Shown piece by piece: positions 47,055 through 55,541 of a stretch of DNA of 64,000 nt. Position 1 is the first letter of the stretch. Every line of letters begins with the position of its first letter. The position numbers and the translations under genes are program-made. The notes beneath the pieces are model-generated. The model searched no databases. It saw only the letters and a list, made by a program, of their open reading frames with translations, and was not told where the DNA came from. Origin of the DNA: Myxococcales bacterium (GTDB taxonomy: Bacteria; Myxococcota; UBA727; VGSZ01); contig JAHFED010000007.1 in assembly GCA_023248635.1 (NCBI GenBank), positions 98,942-162,941 on the forward strand, written 5' to 3'.

Positions 47055-48877
47055 AGCAAGCCATCACCGTCGACGTCGTCGCTGCTGCCGCGGCCGAAGT
47101 GGTGGGCGGATCGGCCGGCTACGTCGTCGAGCTGCCGCCGAGGGGCACCTTGCGCAGCTTTCGGGTGGGCGGCTCGAGCCCCTTGACCTTGCGCGTCGAC
47201 GAAGACCCGGCCAGCCGTCGCGTTGACGTCGAAGCCCTGACCTTGATCGCCCTGCAGACCGCCATCGATCCGCCGGTGGTGCCGCCCCTCATCACGCGCC
47301 ACCTGCTCTTCGGCAAAGACGGCATCGAGCGACGCTTCTTGGCCTACGCCTGGATCGAGGGACGCACTCTCGACGCACCCCTACCCACCACCCAGGCGCG
47401 CGACTGCGGCAGCGCGTTTGCCCAGCTGCACGCCGCCCGGGTGATGGACCTACACGAGCGCCTGCCGACGACGACGACGACGCTGTTGGAGGGCTATCGC
47501 AAGGCCGCCGACGAGCTCAAGGGGTGGTTGGCCTTTCGCGAGCTCGACGGACTCGGACCCGATCTGCTCACCCTCTCCCTCTCCGATCTGCTGCGCGCCC
47601 TGCGACCCTTCGTCGTCGCCCAGGACAATCTCTTCAAGGTCGCTCGTCGACGGGTGCTCTGCCACGGCGCCCCCGAGCCCGCCCTCGTGATTGCTCGGGC
47701 CGATCGCAGTCCCCTGTCTTTTTCTGGTGCCGCACCCCACCTGTGTCTGGTGGGCCTCGACAAAGCGGCCTTGGGCGACGGCGCCTTCGATCTCGCGGCC
47801 TTTGCCGTCGCCTCCCACCTCGACGACGACGCTGAAGACGCTTTGGTGCACGGCTACCTCGATGCGCTGCAGGTCCTCGATCGCAAGGACCCTCGCTTCG
47901 TCGGCCGTTTCTTTGCTTGTCGCACCCTCGAGCTGCTCGCGCGCCCGGTGGCCCGCCTCGCGCGCATCGCCCGGATCAAGAACGGGTCGACGCCGGTGTT
48001 GGGGGATCCCATCGCGGCCCTCGAAGACGAGAGCGCGAGGGCCATCGCTGACATCGCCCGGGCCATGAACGGGTTGCGCGACCTCGCCGGACGCGCACGC
48101 ACCGTGACCACCGCCGAGGTGCAGGCCATGGGCCGCGTCGTCGCCGTCGAAGAAATGTTGCTCGCCGGTCGCACCTTTCGTCTCTCGTTCACCGGCGAGC
48201 CCTACACCGGCAAGACCGAGGTCGGCGCCATGGTGGCCCGCCGCTTGGGGCATCGCTTCTTCGGCATCACCGCTCTCTCGCGCGCGTTGGCCCTGATCGA
48301 ACGCGAGCTCCAAGAGGGTGCTTCGGAGTCGACGTCGGCCGTGACGCCCAAGCAGTTGGTGGCCGCCTTGTTCGACCGCGGCTTTCAGATGGAGCCGTCG
48401 ACGGAGCCGCCTTTTTATCGGGCTTTTCTCGACAGCGTCGACGTCACCGCTGCCGTGCAACACGCCACCTCCGATCCCGAACGCTTCGTGCGCGCAGGGG
48501 TGCTGCTCGACGACGAGAGCGTGCGGGCTGCGCTCAAGGACGCACTGGAGAAGCGCTTCGCCGGCGAAGGCCTGGTGCTCGAGGGCCTCTACGCCGAGAA
48601 GATGTTGCCGGGACGCATCAAGGCCTTTCATCTCACCGGCGACGTCGGTGTGCGCCGTGCGCGTTTGATGGGACATCGCAAAGACGTCGACGACGAAGCC
48701 GCGGCGGCCACCCTGCTGGCCCGGCTCGATGAGACAGCGCCCAGGCCTCCACCGGACTCCACTCGCATCGACGTCGGCAGCCGTCCGGCCGCCGCGGCTG
48801 CCCTCGAGGTGCTGGTTCACCTGCTGCCCCCCGGGCGCCGTCCCGCCGCCGATCTCAGCGGGCGCGCCCCTCTGTGA
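47051..48877 (+). CDS. Fusion of APH-like domain and cytidylate-kinase-like P-loop domain
   Basis: A 608-residue protein. The N-terminal half reads like an aminoglycoside/choline kinase fold ('FLAYAWIEGRTLDAPL', 'GSAFAQLHAARV', 'LVGLDKAALGDGAFDLAAFAVASHL'). The usual HGD...N catalytic loop is HGAPEPA here, so the Asp and Asn appear lost. The C-terminal third has a P-loop 'GEPYTGKTEVGAMVARRLGHRFF' and 'GDVGVRRARLMGHRKDVDDEAA' with 'PPDSTRIDVGS', which resemble cytidylate kinase. This resembles the COG2187-COG0645 fusion pattern. Substrate unknown. It starts by ATGA overlap with the lipoprotein. Confidence 0.7.
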   Translation: MKQAITVDVVAAAAAEVVGGSAGYVVELPPRGTLRSFRVGGSSPLTLRVDEDPASRRVDVEALTLIALQTAIDPPVVPPLITRHLLFGKDGIERRFLAYAWIEGRTLDAPLPTTQARDCGSAFAQLHAARVMDLHERLPTTTTTLLEGYRKAADELKGWLAFRELDGLGPDLLTLSLSDLLRALRPFVVAQDNLFKVARRRVLCHGAPEPALVIARADRSPLSFSGAAPHLCLVGLDKAALGDGAFDLAAFAVASHLDDDAEDALVHGYLDALQVLDRKDPRFVGRFFACRTLELLARPVARLARIARIKNGSTPVLGDPIAALEDESARAIADIARAMNGLRDLAGRARTVTTAEVQAMGRVVAVEEMLLAGRTFRLSFTGEPYTGKTEVGAMVARRLGHRFFGITALSRALALIERELQEGASESTSAVTPKQLVAALFDRGFQMEPSTEPPFYRAFLDSVDVTAAVQHATSDPERFVRAGVLLDDESVRAALKDALEKRFAGEGLVLEGLYAEKMLPGRIKAFHLTGDVGVRRARLMGHRKDVDDEAAAATLLARLDETAPRPPPDSTRIDVGSRPAAAAALEVLVHLLPPGRRPAADLSGRAPL

Positions 48878-48884
48878 CGCTGGC

Positions 48885-48942
48885 GCGTCTTGAAGTTCTG
48901 ATGGTTTAAGACGCTGCTGTCGCTGGCGCGTCTTGAAGTCGT
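48885..48942. repeat. Inverted repeat (family E) with a half-copy
   Basis: GCGTCTTGAAGTTCTGATGG then TTTAAGACGC forms a hairpin with 10-bp arms (48885-48914), followed by a half-copy GCGTCTTGAAGTCGTCAG (48925-48942). The related sequence TTGAAGTTCTGACGGTTCAA is at 58885-58904 and part of it at 55285-55304. It lies 8 bp after the fusion-protein stop. Confidence 0.75.
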
Positions 48943-49337
48943 CAGAGCAGGGCGAGCTGTCGGCCCCAGGGGCGGCGGATGTGGATGGTCATGTGGTGAT
49001 CGCGACAGAGCCATTGCACCTGGCGGTGGGCGTCGTCGCCCTCATAGGTGAGGTGGTGCGCTTCGCTGCGCTGGTCCCCACAAACTTGACAGGGCAGGGC
49101 CGCGAGCTCGCCTCGCGCGACGGCCCGCTCGGTGCGCCGTCGAATGCGCTCCTTCGTGCGCTCGAGCTCGGTGGACGGCTTCTGCTGCGCCCGCGCGGCC
49201 ACCACCATCAGGGCCGTGCAGGGCTTGCAGGCGCTGCGCACGGAGGTCGAGACGTAGTGGCGTCGACGGTGAAAAGACGCCAGCGGCAGCTCTTGTTCGC
49301 AGCGAGAGCAGACCTTGGTGCGTGGCAGAGCGGTCAT
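48942..49337 (-). CDS. HNH-like zinc-finger protein
   Basis: A 131-residue protein with two zinc-binding parts. The N-terminal one has 'KVCSRCEQELPLASFHRRR' and a second CxxC (ACKPC). The C-terminal one has 'CQVCGDQRSEAHHLTYEGDDAHRQVQWLCRDHHMTIH' in pieces, with the HH/LC-DHH pattern of HNH-type nucleases. The catalytic His is in 'AHHL'. It may be a nuclease or a structural HNH relative. It stands alone; no toxin partner or phage gene is nearby. Confidence 0.75.
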   Translation of the reverse strand: MTALPRTKVCSRCEQELPLASFHRRRHYVSTSVRSACKPCTALMVVAARAQQKPSTELERTKERIRRRTERAVARGELAALPCQVCGDQRSEAHHLTYEGDDAHRQVQWLCRDHHMTIHIRRPWGRQLALL

Positions 49338-49389
49338 GTCCCAAGCAGATCATGCCGAGCTCGGCGACGAAAGAGGAAGGCGCTAAGCG

Positions 49390-49881
49390 TCAGGCCTCCT
49401 CTTCGCCATCGCCCTCGAGATCGAGCACGATCTCGTCGGCTTCGTCGATCTCTTCGCCGTCGACGACGACCGCTTTGCCTTCGAGCTCGAGGTACTTGCC
49501 GCGTTTCTTTTGGATGTTGCTCACGATCTTGGTGACCGTGACGATGTCGCCCGAGTACACGCGATCCACCAGCTTGGTGTCGGCCAGCAAATGGAGGGCT
49601 TCGTCGATGGCTTGGGCCGACGTCGCCGACACGCGGTTGGGGAAGAGGGCCTCCCAGACGCCGTATTTGCCCAGCGGCTTCATGTGGCTGTCGAGGAAAC
49701 GCCGGTAGTCGCTGCCCGGGCGCAGGTCGAGGCGCTTGCCCCGGCCCTTCTGCGTTCGGTAGGTCTCGTAATACAGCTCGCACAGACTGTCGGCGGATTC
49801 TTGACGCCAGTCGTCGCCCTCGTCGCCGCCTTTGGCTCGTTCGCGAGCGTCCTCTTCCAAGAGCCTCTTCCAATCAACCAT
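49390..49881 (-). CDS. Conserved-looking hypothetical protein, acidic tail
   Basis: A 163-residue cytosolic protein with no known motif. It starts 'DWKRLLEEDARERAKGGDE' and has 'YETYRTQKGRGKRLDLRPGSDYRRFLDSHMKPLGKYGVWEALFPN' as its core. It ends in an acidic stretch (EEIDEADEIVLDLEGDGEEE). The composition suggests a small soluble helical protein. It could be a stress or translation accessory protein, but this is not supported. Confidence 0.65.
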   Translation of the reverse strand: MVDWKRLLEEDARERAKGGDEGDDWRQESADSLCELYYETYRTQKGRGKRLDLRPGSDYRRFLDSHMKPLGKYGVWEALFPNRVSATSAQAIDEALHLLADTKLVDRVYSGDIVTVTKIVSNIQKKRGKYLELEGKAVVVDGEEIDEADEIVLDLEGDGEEEA

Positions 49882-50019
49882 CTCTCAGTACCTCGGTGCC
49901 GTGCAGAGTCAGGCTTCGGGTTGGGTTTCGGGCGAAACGCCGCCGACCGTGCGTGCGCGCGGGAACCTAGCGCAAGAACGGTCCTGGCGCAGGTCCTCGT
50001 CGCGTGATCCTGGCAATCA

Positions 50020-50115
50020 GCGCGCAGGCCGGAGGATGCAGCTGGGGGCCGAAGGCCTGCGCGCCAGCGGAATCGGCGCGCAGGCCGGAGCCGGGGGGCC
50101 GAAGGCCGGCGCGCC
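50020..50115. repeat. Two GC-rich hairpin repeats in tandem (family F)
   Basis: The first is GCGCGCAGGCC...GGCCTGCGCGC (about 50020-50064) and the second GGCGCGCAGGCC...GGCCGGCGCGCC (50076-50115). Both enclose GGGGGCCGAA. They start about 25 bp downstream of the DUF1993 stop (minus strand) and may end that transcript. The rest of the gap 49882-50139 shows no gene. Confidence 0.75.
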
Positions 50116-50139
50116 AATGGAACTGCCGTGCGAGGGCGT

Positions 50140-50649
50140 TCACTCGAACATGGGCAGGTAGTCGCGCTTGCCCACGTCGACGCCGTTGTGGCGCAGGATC
50201 GCGTAGGCCGTTGTCATGTGAAAGAAGAAATTCGGCGTCACATAATAACGTAGATAGTTCGCGCCCAGAAACTTGCGGTCGCCGCGGATCGAGGGGTGCA
50301 CGATGTCTCTATCGGCGCTGCCTTCGAGCTGGGCTGCGGTGATGGTGTTGAGGAAAGCGATGGTCTTGTCGAGGCGCGCGTGCAGCTCGGCGATGCTGCT
50401 CTCGTTGTCTTCATAGCGGGGCACCTCGACGCCAGCGAGGCGAGCCAGCCCACCCTTGGCGCCGTCGGTGGCCACCTGCAGCTGCCGCGTGAACGTGAAC
50501 ATGTCGGGCGCCAGACGGGAGCTCAGCAGCACCGTGGGATCAAACTTGCGGCCGACGGCTGCGTCGGCAGCCTTGTCGAGCCAACCCTTGCCGCTGGTGA
50601 GCATTTTGGTGAACACGGGGACACTGGCATCGTACATCGAATAGGGCAT
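50140..50649 (-). CDS. DUF1993 family protein
   Basis: A 169-residue protein with 'MYDASVPVFTKMLTSGKGWLDKA', 'LAPDMFTFTRQLQVATDGAKGGLARLAGVEVP' and 'YYVTPNFFFHMTTAYAILRHNGVDVGK' in pieces. This is the DUF1993 family pattern, a DinB-like four-helix fold with possible metal His ('FFFHMTTAYAILRHNG'). Its function is unknown. Codons near 50200-50260 are A/T-rich. The 138 bp upstream (50650-50787) hold no gene that I can see. Confidence 0.85.
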   Translation of the reverse strand: MPYSMYDASVPVFTKMLTSGKGWLDKAADAAVGRKFDPTVLLSSRLAPDMFTFTRQLQVATDGAKGGLARLAGVEVPRYEDNESSIAELHARLDKTIAFLNTITAAQLEGSADRDIVHPSIRGDRKFLGANYLRYYVTPNFFFHMTTAYAILRHNGVDVGKRDYLPMFE

Positions 50650-50787
50650 CTTGAATCCAATCTAGCTGGTACGGGCACGCGAGGAAGAGCCGAAGTGCTC
50701 CCCGGGTCGAGGTGGCGGTCGCCAAAGCCATATCGAAACGCCCGCCGAAGCCAAGCTCGACGCCGCCGACCTCCATGGGCCTGCAGA

Positions 50788-51537
50788 TCAAACGCCTCGT
50801 TTTTCGCCCCACAGGACCTTGTGCAGCTGCAGCTGAAAACGCACCGGCAAGCGGTCAGCGACGATCTTTTCGGCCAGATGGGCCGGCGCCATGGTCGGAA
50901 AGCACGGCGAAAAAAGCACCGTGACCCCTGCGGGAATGGGGCGGCTGCGCACCACGTCGACGGCCCAGTCGTAGTCGGCGTCGTCGACGATCACCAGCTT
51001 GAGCTCGTCGAGCCCCGGCTTGAGCAGGGGCAGGTTCTGCCAGCGCACGCGCTCGTGCTCCCCCGATCCCGGGGTCTTGATGTCGACGATCAGGCGGGCC
51101 CGCGCATCGAGCCCCTCCACGCTGACCGCCCCCGAGGTCTCGACCAAGACCGTGTGCCCCGCGTCGAGCAAGCGGGTCAGCAACACAGCACAAGCCGGTT
51201 GCAGCAGCGGCTCGCCTCCCGTGACCTCGACCAAGGAGAGGCCGGCGGCGGCGACGGCAGCGACGACGTCGTCGACAGAGCGCAGCTTGCCCTCGTGAAA
51301 AGCGTGCTCGGTGTCGCAGTAGCCGCAGCGCAGGTGACAGCCCGTGAGGCGGATGAAAGTGCAGGGCACGCCGGCCCAGGTGCTCTCACCCTGCACCGAA
51401 GGGTAGATCTCGTGCACCAGCAATTGGCCGCCCGGCCAGAGGGCAGAGAACTGGTCCGACGACGACGACGCCAGCAGCCGCAGGGGGCGCACGCGCTCCT
51501 CTTTGGTCTCGCGCCGGGCACTCTCGCTGAGGGTCAT
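50788..51537 (-). CDS. queE: 7-carboxy-7-deazaguanine synthase QueE
   Basis: A radical SAM enzyme of queuosine/7-deazaguanine synthesis. Core blocks are 'EIYPSVQGESTWAGVPCTFIRLTGCHLRCGYCDTEHAF' with the CxxxCxxC cluster and 'VTGGEPLLQ'. From ATG 51537 the product is 249 residues. The first 40 residues ('TLSESARRETKEERVRPLRLLA...') are outside the usual family start. Part of them ('FSALWPGGQL') is encoded by a copy of a dispersed repeat module (about 51421-51452). TTG 51423 or GTG 51417 would give a typical QueE of about 210 residues. The other queuosine genes are not in the window. Confidence 0.9.
   Translation of the reverse strand: MTLSESARRETKEERVRPLRLLASSSSDQFSALWPGGQLLVHEIYPSVQGESTWAGVPCTFIRLTGCHLRCGYCDTEHAFHEGKLRSVDDVVAAVAAAGLSLVEVTGGEPLLQPACAVLLTRLLDAGHTVLVETSGAVSVEGLDARARLIVDIKTPGSGEHERVRWQNLPLLKPGLDELKLVIVDDADYDWAVDVVRSRPIPAGVTVLFSPCFPTMAPAHLAEKIVADRLPVRFQLQLHKVLWGEKRGV
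51421..51452. repeat. Repeat C module inside the 5' part of queE
   Basis: CAATTGGCCGCCCGGCC then AGAGGGCAGAGAA matches, apart from one base, the intergenic element at 55246-55276 (CAATTGGCCGCCCGGCC TGAGGGCAGAGAA). A related version is at 57410-57440. It reads through as FSALWPGGQLL in the queE frame. Confidence 0.8.
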
Positions 51538-51545
51538 GGGCCTGG

Positions 51546-52667
51546 CTATAGCAGCAGGACGGCAGCGACGACGACGGGGAGGCCGACGACGAAGCGCGCG
51601 ATCTCGCTGTACACGCCGAGGGGGCTGCGATCGAGCAGGGCTCCCAAAGAGCCGTAAGACCAGGTGAGCCAGGCAGCGACGACGGCCGAGGCGCCAGATC
51701 CGAGCTGCGGGGCCACGACGAGATAGGCCACGCTCGAGAGCAAGACGACGACGAACATGCTCCCGACGTAGCGAGAGATCGGGGACGGGGGGCGGGCATC
51801 CCACTTGGCGCGGGGGCCGTCGACGGCGGCGCCAGCGACGACGCCGGGTGGAAGCCACTCGGGAGGGGCAAAGATCGAGCGCACCTTGTCGGCCAGGGTT
51901 TGCGACGCCGACCACTTCATGGCGATGTCGGCGAAGGGCAACCATGACGCCGTCAGCGGGTTCCAGGTCTCGGCCGGCTTCACCGTGCCGTAGACGGGGG
52001 TATCGGCTTCGGCGACGAAAGAACCAAAGAGCCGGTCCCAGAGGATCAAGATGCCGGCGTGGTTCTTGTCGAGGTACTTGCCGTTGCAACCATGGTGCAC
52101 GCGATGGTGCGACGGGGTATTAAAGAGATATTCGAGCGGTCCCAATCGATCGATCAACTCGGTGTGAATCCAAAACTGGTAGAGCGTATTAACAGACACC
52201 ATGACCGCAAACATCCCGTAAGGAACACCCACCAGCGCCAGAGGCAGATAGAAGAAGCGCGAGCACAGCGGCTGGATCGGGCCCTGGCGCAGAGCGACGG
52301 CCAGGTTGTAGTCTTCCGACGAGTGGTGGGGCGCGTGCGTGGCCCAAGCCAGCATCACCCGGTGGCTGCTGCGGTGAAACCAATAGTAACAGAAGTCGAC
52401 GCCGACGAAGGCAACGATCCATACCCATACTTCGCCGTCAGGCAGCGTCAGCAGACGATGTTCGTAGGCGCTGAGATACATGAAAGTCAGCAGGCCACCG
52501 GCGACGACGGCGAAGATCGTTTGCAATACACCCAGGGCCAGGTTGGCAATGACGTCGGGGCCGCGGTAGATGCGTCGGCCCTTGAGCCGCCCCACGACGA
52601 GCTCGACGCCCATGAAGAGAAAGAAAAAGGGGATGGCGAGGGTGATCAGGTCCACAGAAGCGCACAA
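51546..52667 (-). CDS. Sterol desaturase / fatty acid hydroxylase family membrane protein
   Basis: A 373-residue membrane diiron oxygenase. It has about seven hydrophobic segments and three His clusters: 'YYWFHRSSHRVM', 'HAPHHSSEDY' and 'HRVHHGCN', with a further His in 'QFWIHTEL'. These are the diiron ligands of the family. It may hydroxylate a lipid, as in carotenoid, sterol or fatty acid modification. The start is TTG 52667, with GTG 52655 as an alternative; neither has a clear ribosome-binding site. queE follows 8 bp downstream on the same strand. Confidence 0.88.
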   Translation of the reverse strand: MCASVDLITLAIPFFFLFMGVELVVGRLKGRRIYRGPDVIANLALGVLQTIFAVVAGGLLTFMYLSAYEHRLLTLPDGEVWVWIVAFVGVDFCYYWFHRSSHRVMLAWATHAPHHSSEDYNLAVALRQGPIQPLCSRFFYLPLALVGVPYGMFAVMVSVNTLYQFWIHTELIDRLGPLEYLFNTPSHHRVHHGCNGKYLDKNHAGILILWDRLFGSFVAEADTPVYGTVKPAETWNPLTASWLPFADIAMKWSASQTLADKVRSIFAPPEWLPPGVVAGAAVDGPRAKWDARPPSPISRYVGSMFVVVLLSSVAYLVVAPQLGSGASAVVAAWLTWSYGSLGALLDRSPLGVYSEIARFVVGLPVVVAAVLLL

Positions 52668-52691
52668 TAGCGCGGCCTGACACCGCTCTCG

Positions 52692-53063
52692 TCAGCAGAA
52701 GGCCTGCACGGCCCCCAGGAGATCTTTGAAGTTCACCGGTTTGTGCAGGATGCCCTTGATGGCGCCGAGCTGGGTGCGATCAGGGCTGCCCGCCGCCGTC
52801 ACCACGAACACCGGGACGTCGGCGATGGCGGGGTCGGCCTGCTGTTCCTGGCGAAAGGTCCAGCCGTCTTTCACTGGCATCATCAGATCGAGGAGCACCA
52901 GGCAGTAGGGACCGCCGTGGCGCAGCAGCTCCAGCGCCTCTTCGCCATCGGCGGCGGCAACGGTGCGGTAACCCTCGTCGTTGAGGACGTCGCAAATGAT
53001 CTCGCGGATGTCCTTGTCGTCATCGACCACGAGGACGGAGTGCGTCTCTTTGCCCATGCCCAT
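52692..53063 (-). CDS. Stand-alone response regulator receiver
   Basis: A 123-residue receiver with no output domain: 'VLVVDDDKDIREI', Asp in 'LVLLDLMMPVKDGW', Thr/Ser and Lys in 'FVVTAAG' and 'ILHKPVNF'. It overlaps the end of the kinase gene by about 40 bp, so the two are coupled and probably form a phosphorelay. A second ATG two codons in is an alternative start. Downstream target unknown. Confidence 0.92.
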   Translation of the reverse strand: MGMGKETHSVLVVDDDKDIREIICDVLNDEGYRTVAAADGEEALELLRHGGPYCLVLLDLMMPVKDGWTFRQEQQADPAIADVPVFVVTAAGSPDRTQLGAIKGILHKPVNFKDLLGAVQAFC

Positions 53064-55065
53064 CTGCCTCTCTGGTCTTTCTCTGCTTCGGCAGCTGCAC
53101 GATAAACCTCGATCCCTCCCCTGGCGCGCTTTCGACCGAAATCGATCCGCCGTGGGAGCTGACGATCTGCTTCACGATCCACAGCCCGAGACCCAGGCCA
53201 CCAAAAGACCGCACCGGCGCCGCCCGCTCAAAGCGTTCGAAGATGCGCTCTTGGTCGACGAGCGCGATGCCGGGCCCTTGATCGGCAACGCTGAGGCGCG
53301 CAGCGCCGCCATCGTCTTCGACGCGCACCGCGATCGGCGTCCCGGCGGCGTACTTCAGCGCGTTGCTGATCAAGTTGGTCACCACCTGCTCGAGTCGTCC
53401 GCGGTCCCAAAAGCCCGTCGTCGAACCCGTCACGCTCAGCGACAACGCAGAACGCGCGTCGGCGGCGGTGTCGCTGAAACGCTCGATCACATCTTTGGCC
53501 AGGGCGCCGAGGTCGAGGTTCGTACAGCTCAGCGCCAGCGTGCCCGTTGCCAACTGCGAGACGTCGAGCAGTTGGTTCACCAGCGTGGTCATGCGCAACA
53601 CCTGTGCGTAGAGCCTCTTCATCTTTTCCAGGCTGATGTCCGGCGTCTGTCCGGCCTCACTGCGGGCGATGAAGGTCGATACCTGGAGGTTCAACGCCAT
53701 CAGCGGCGTGCGCAGCTCGTGTGAAGCCACCGAGAGAAAATCCTCCCGGGTGCGGATGGCGCTCTGGGCGTCTCGGTAGAGGGCGGCATTCTCGATGGCC
53801 TGGCCAGCGCGGTCGGCGATCTCCTGCGTGATCGTCAAATCGGTCTTGCTGTAATGGCGGCCGCCTTCGTCAGAGACCAAGCTGAGCACCCCGAGCACAT
53901 GGCCGCCGGCGCGGATCGGCACCGCCAGCGCCGATCGCAACCCGAGCTCCCGCAGGATGCGCAGGTGGTCTTCGTCTTTGGCCGCCGCCAGGATCATGGC
54001 TTCGGGGATGTACTCGTAGAGCTCGGCCTCGCCGGTGCGCAGGATGCGCGGGACGCCGGTGTCGACGGCCGGGTCCGGCGGATAGCGACGGCGCAGCTCT
54101 TCGGCGAACTCGAGCTTCTTCGGATCGAGGTGGGCCAGCGCGAGCTGCTCGCTGCTGCCATCGGCCTTGGCCATCTCGACGGCACACCAATCGGCCAGGT
54201 GGGGTACCGCCAACCCCGCCAGGTTGCGCAGGGTGGTCTCGTAGTCCAGCGACGAGGCCAGCAGGGCCGTGGCATCGGCGAGGAAGCGCAGCGCGTCTTC
54301 GTGCTGTCGCTCAGCGGTGACGTCGTCGTAGATGCCGATGGCCGCGACCATGTTTCCGCTGCCGTCGCGGATGGGCCCCGAGTTCGCACGCAGGTAGGCA
54401 AAGGTGCCGTCGTCGCGGCGCACTTTGATGAGCTCGCCTTGCACCAGCTCGCCCGTGCCCAAGGAGCGGGCGAGAGGCTTCGGGCTCTCGGCCGGAGGGC
54501 TCCCTTCGGTCCACCCGTCGTAGAGAGTCTCGTGAAGCGCGCCAGGGGTGGCGCGGCTGCCAAAAAGCAGGCGGCTCTGACGGTTGGTCAAAAGCACCAG
54601 ACCCGACGGCGCTTCGACGATGACGACGGCGACGGGGAGTTGCTCGAGCAGGGCGTGCAGCTGCTGGCGCGATCGCTGATCCTGCTCCAGCGGAACGTCG
54701 GGGGGTGCCTGGTTGGCAACGAGAGCCTCGTCGATGACGCGGTTGACGGCCATCACGTCGCGCGCCGACAGCGACGCACCCGCGCTGTCGGCGGCTTCGA
54801 ACACAGCGTCGCGCAACGTCATCAGGGCCAACCCCGGCAGGGAGACGTCGACGTCGCCTTGGCCTTTGGCGCTGGGCTGCTGGCGCAACGCGGCCCCCAT
54901 GCGCGTCAGCACGGCACCCGCCCGCTGGATCTCAGGGGAGAGGTCCTCCCGCAGCCGCCCCGTGCGCTGAAGGAAGCGGGCCACCCAGCGTTCCAAGACG
55001 CCGTCGCGGCCGGCTTCGACGACGTCGAGCAACGAAGGCGCGTGCCGGCTCACCAGCTGGGTCAT
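53020..55065 (-). CDS. Hybrid-sensor type histidine kinase (RsbRD-like, PAS, GAF, HK)
   Basis: A 681-residue soluble kinase. The N-terminal 140 residues ('VLERWVARFLQRTGRLREDLSPEIQRAGAVLT') look like an RsbRD/kinase-N-type helical domain. A PAS-like domain ('LLEQLPVAVVIVEAPSGLVLLTN'), a GAF-like domain ('LGLRSALAVPIRAGGHVLGVLSLVSDE'), the H-box 'LSVASHELRTPLMAL', N-box 'VTNLISNALKYAAGTPI' and G-boxes 'VADQGPGIALVDQERIF' and 'FGGLGLGLWIVKQIV' follow. No membrane helix. Start ATG 55065 has GGAGG directly upstream. It is coupled to the receiver gene downstream. The signal is unknown. Confidence 0.9.
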   Translation of the reverse strand: MTQLVSRHAPSLLDVVEAGRDGVLERWVARFLQRTGRLREDLSPEIQRAGAVLTRMGAALRQQPSAKGQGDVDVSLPGLALMTLRDAVFEAADSAGASLSARDVMAVNRVIDEALVANQAPPDVPLEQDQRSRQQLHALLEQLPVAVVIVEAPSGLVLLTNRQSRLLFGSRATPGALHETLYDGWTEGSPPAESPKPLARSLGTGELVQGELIKVRRDDGTFAYLRANSGPIRDGSGNMVAAIGIYDDVTAERQHEDALRFLADATALLASSLDYETTLRNLAGLAVPHLADWCAVEMAKADGSSEQLALAHLDPKKLEFAEELRRRYPPDPAVDTGVPRILRTGEAELYEYIPEAMILAAAKDEDHLRILRELGLRSALAVPIRAGGHVLGVLSLVSDEGGRHYSKTDLTITQEIADRAGQAIENAALYRDAQSAIRTREDFLSVASHELRTPLMALNLQVSTFIARSEAGQTPDISLEKMKRLYAQVLRMTTLVNQLLDVSQLATGTLALSCTNLDLGALAKDVIERFSDTAADARSALSLSVTGSTTGFWDRGRLEQVVTNLISNALKYAAGTPIAVRVEDDGGAARLSVADQGPGIALVDQERIFERFERAAPVRSFGGLGLGLWIVKQIVSSHGGSISVESAPGEGSRFIVQLPKQRKTREADGHGQRDALRPRGR

Positions 55066-55215
55066 GCTGCCTCCTGGCGCCTTCGCCGATGTAACGACTC
55101 TCCGGTCGCGCGTGTTCAGAACGGGCGTTTCGTCGGCCTCCTCTCCATCGCCCAAAGCGCGGCACTCTTGAGGTCAGGGGTGGGATCACCGGCGTCGTCG
55201 ATGCTCCTCTTTGAT

Positions 55216-55304
55216 TTCATCGCCGCCAGGCGATGAACCTGTCGACAATTGGCCGCCCGGCCTGAGGGCAGAGAATTCAAGACGCGCAAGCGTCAGAACT
55301 TCAT
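55216..55304. repeat. Repeat C palindrome plus module and family E half
   Basis: TTCATCGCCGCCAGGCGATGAA is a short palindrome (55216-55237). It is followed by CCTGTCGACAATTGGCCGCC and the GGCCTGAGGGCAGAGAATTC module, then GACGCGCAAGCGTCAGAACTTC, a family E half. The palindrome recurs in arrays at 57311-57505 and 60773-60814. Confidence 0.75.
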
Positions 55305-55361
55305 CCTCGGCCGCAGCCCGCCCGCCCCGAAAGAACAACAGCCCGAGGTCAGAAAGCCGAA

Positions 55362-55507
55362 CAGGGTGCGGAAAAACTCCGTTTTTCGCACCCTGCTGTA
55401 CTTCCGGAGGGTCTGTCCCAGACCCTCCCTCGTCGAGGCGAAGCCTCGACGAGCCTCCCTCCCAAGGACGCGTCTGCCTCAAAACTTCGTTTTTCAGCAG
55501 CCTGCTA
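55362..55507. repeat. Four-hairpin repeat (family A), inverted copy
   Basis: The reverse complement of the copies at 22624 and 33602, with the CTAG end lost at its left side (CAGGGTGCGG starts it) and CCTGCTAAG at its right end. All four hairpins are present. It lies in the divergent gap between the kinase gene and the CotH gene; 55066-55541 holds no gene. Because it is in a 5' region on both sides, it cannot be only a terminator. Confidence 0.93.
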
Positions 55508-55541
55508 AGGCTCGTCTTCATCGGCCTGTTAGGCTGTGCGG

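Noticed and set aside
48942..49337. Restriction or homing endonuclease system for the HNH-like gene
   Set aside because: No methyltransferase, intron or phage gene is adjacent; the protein alone does not support a system.
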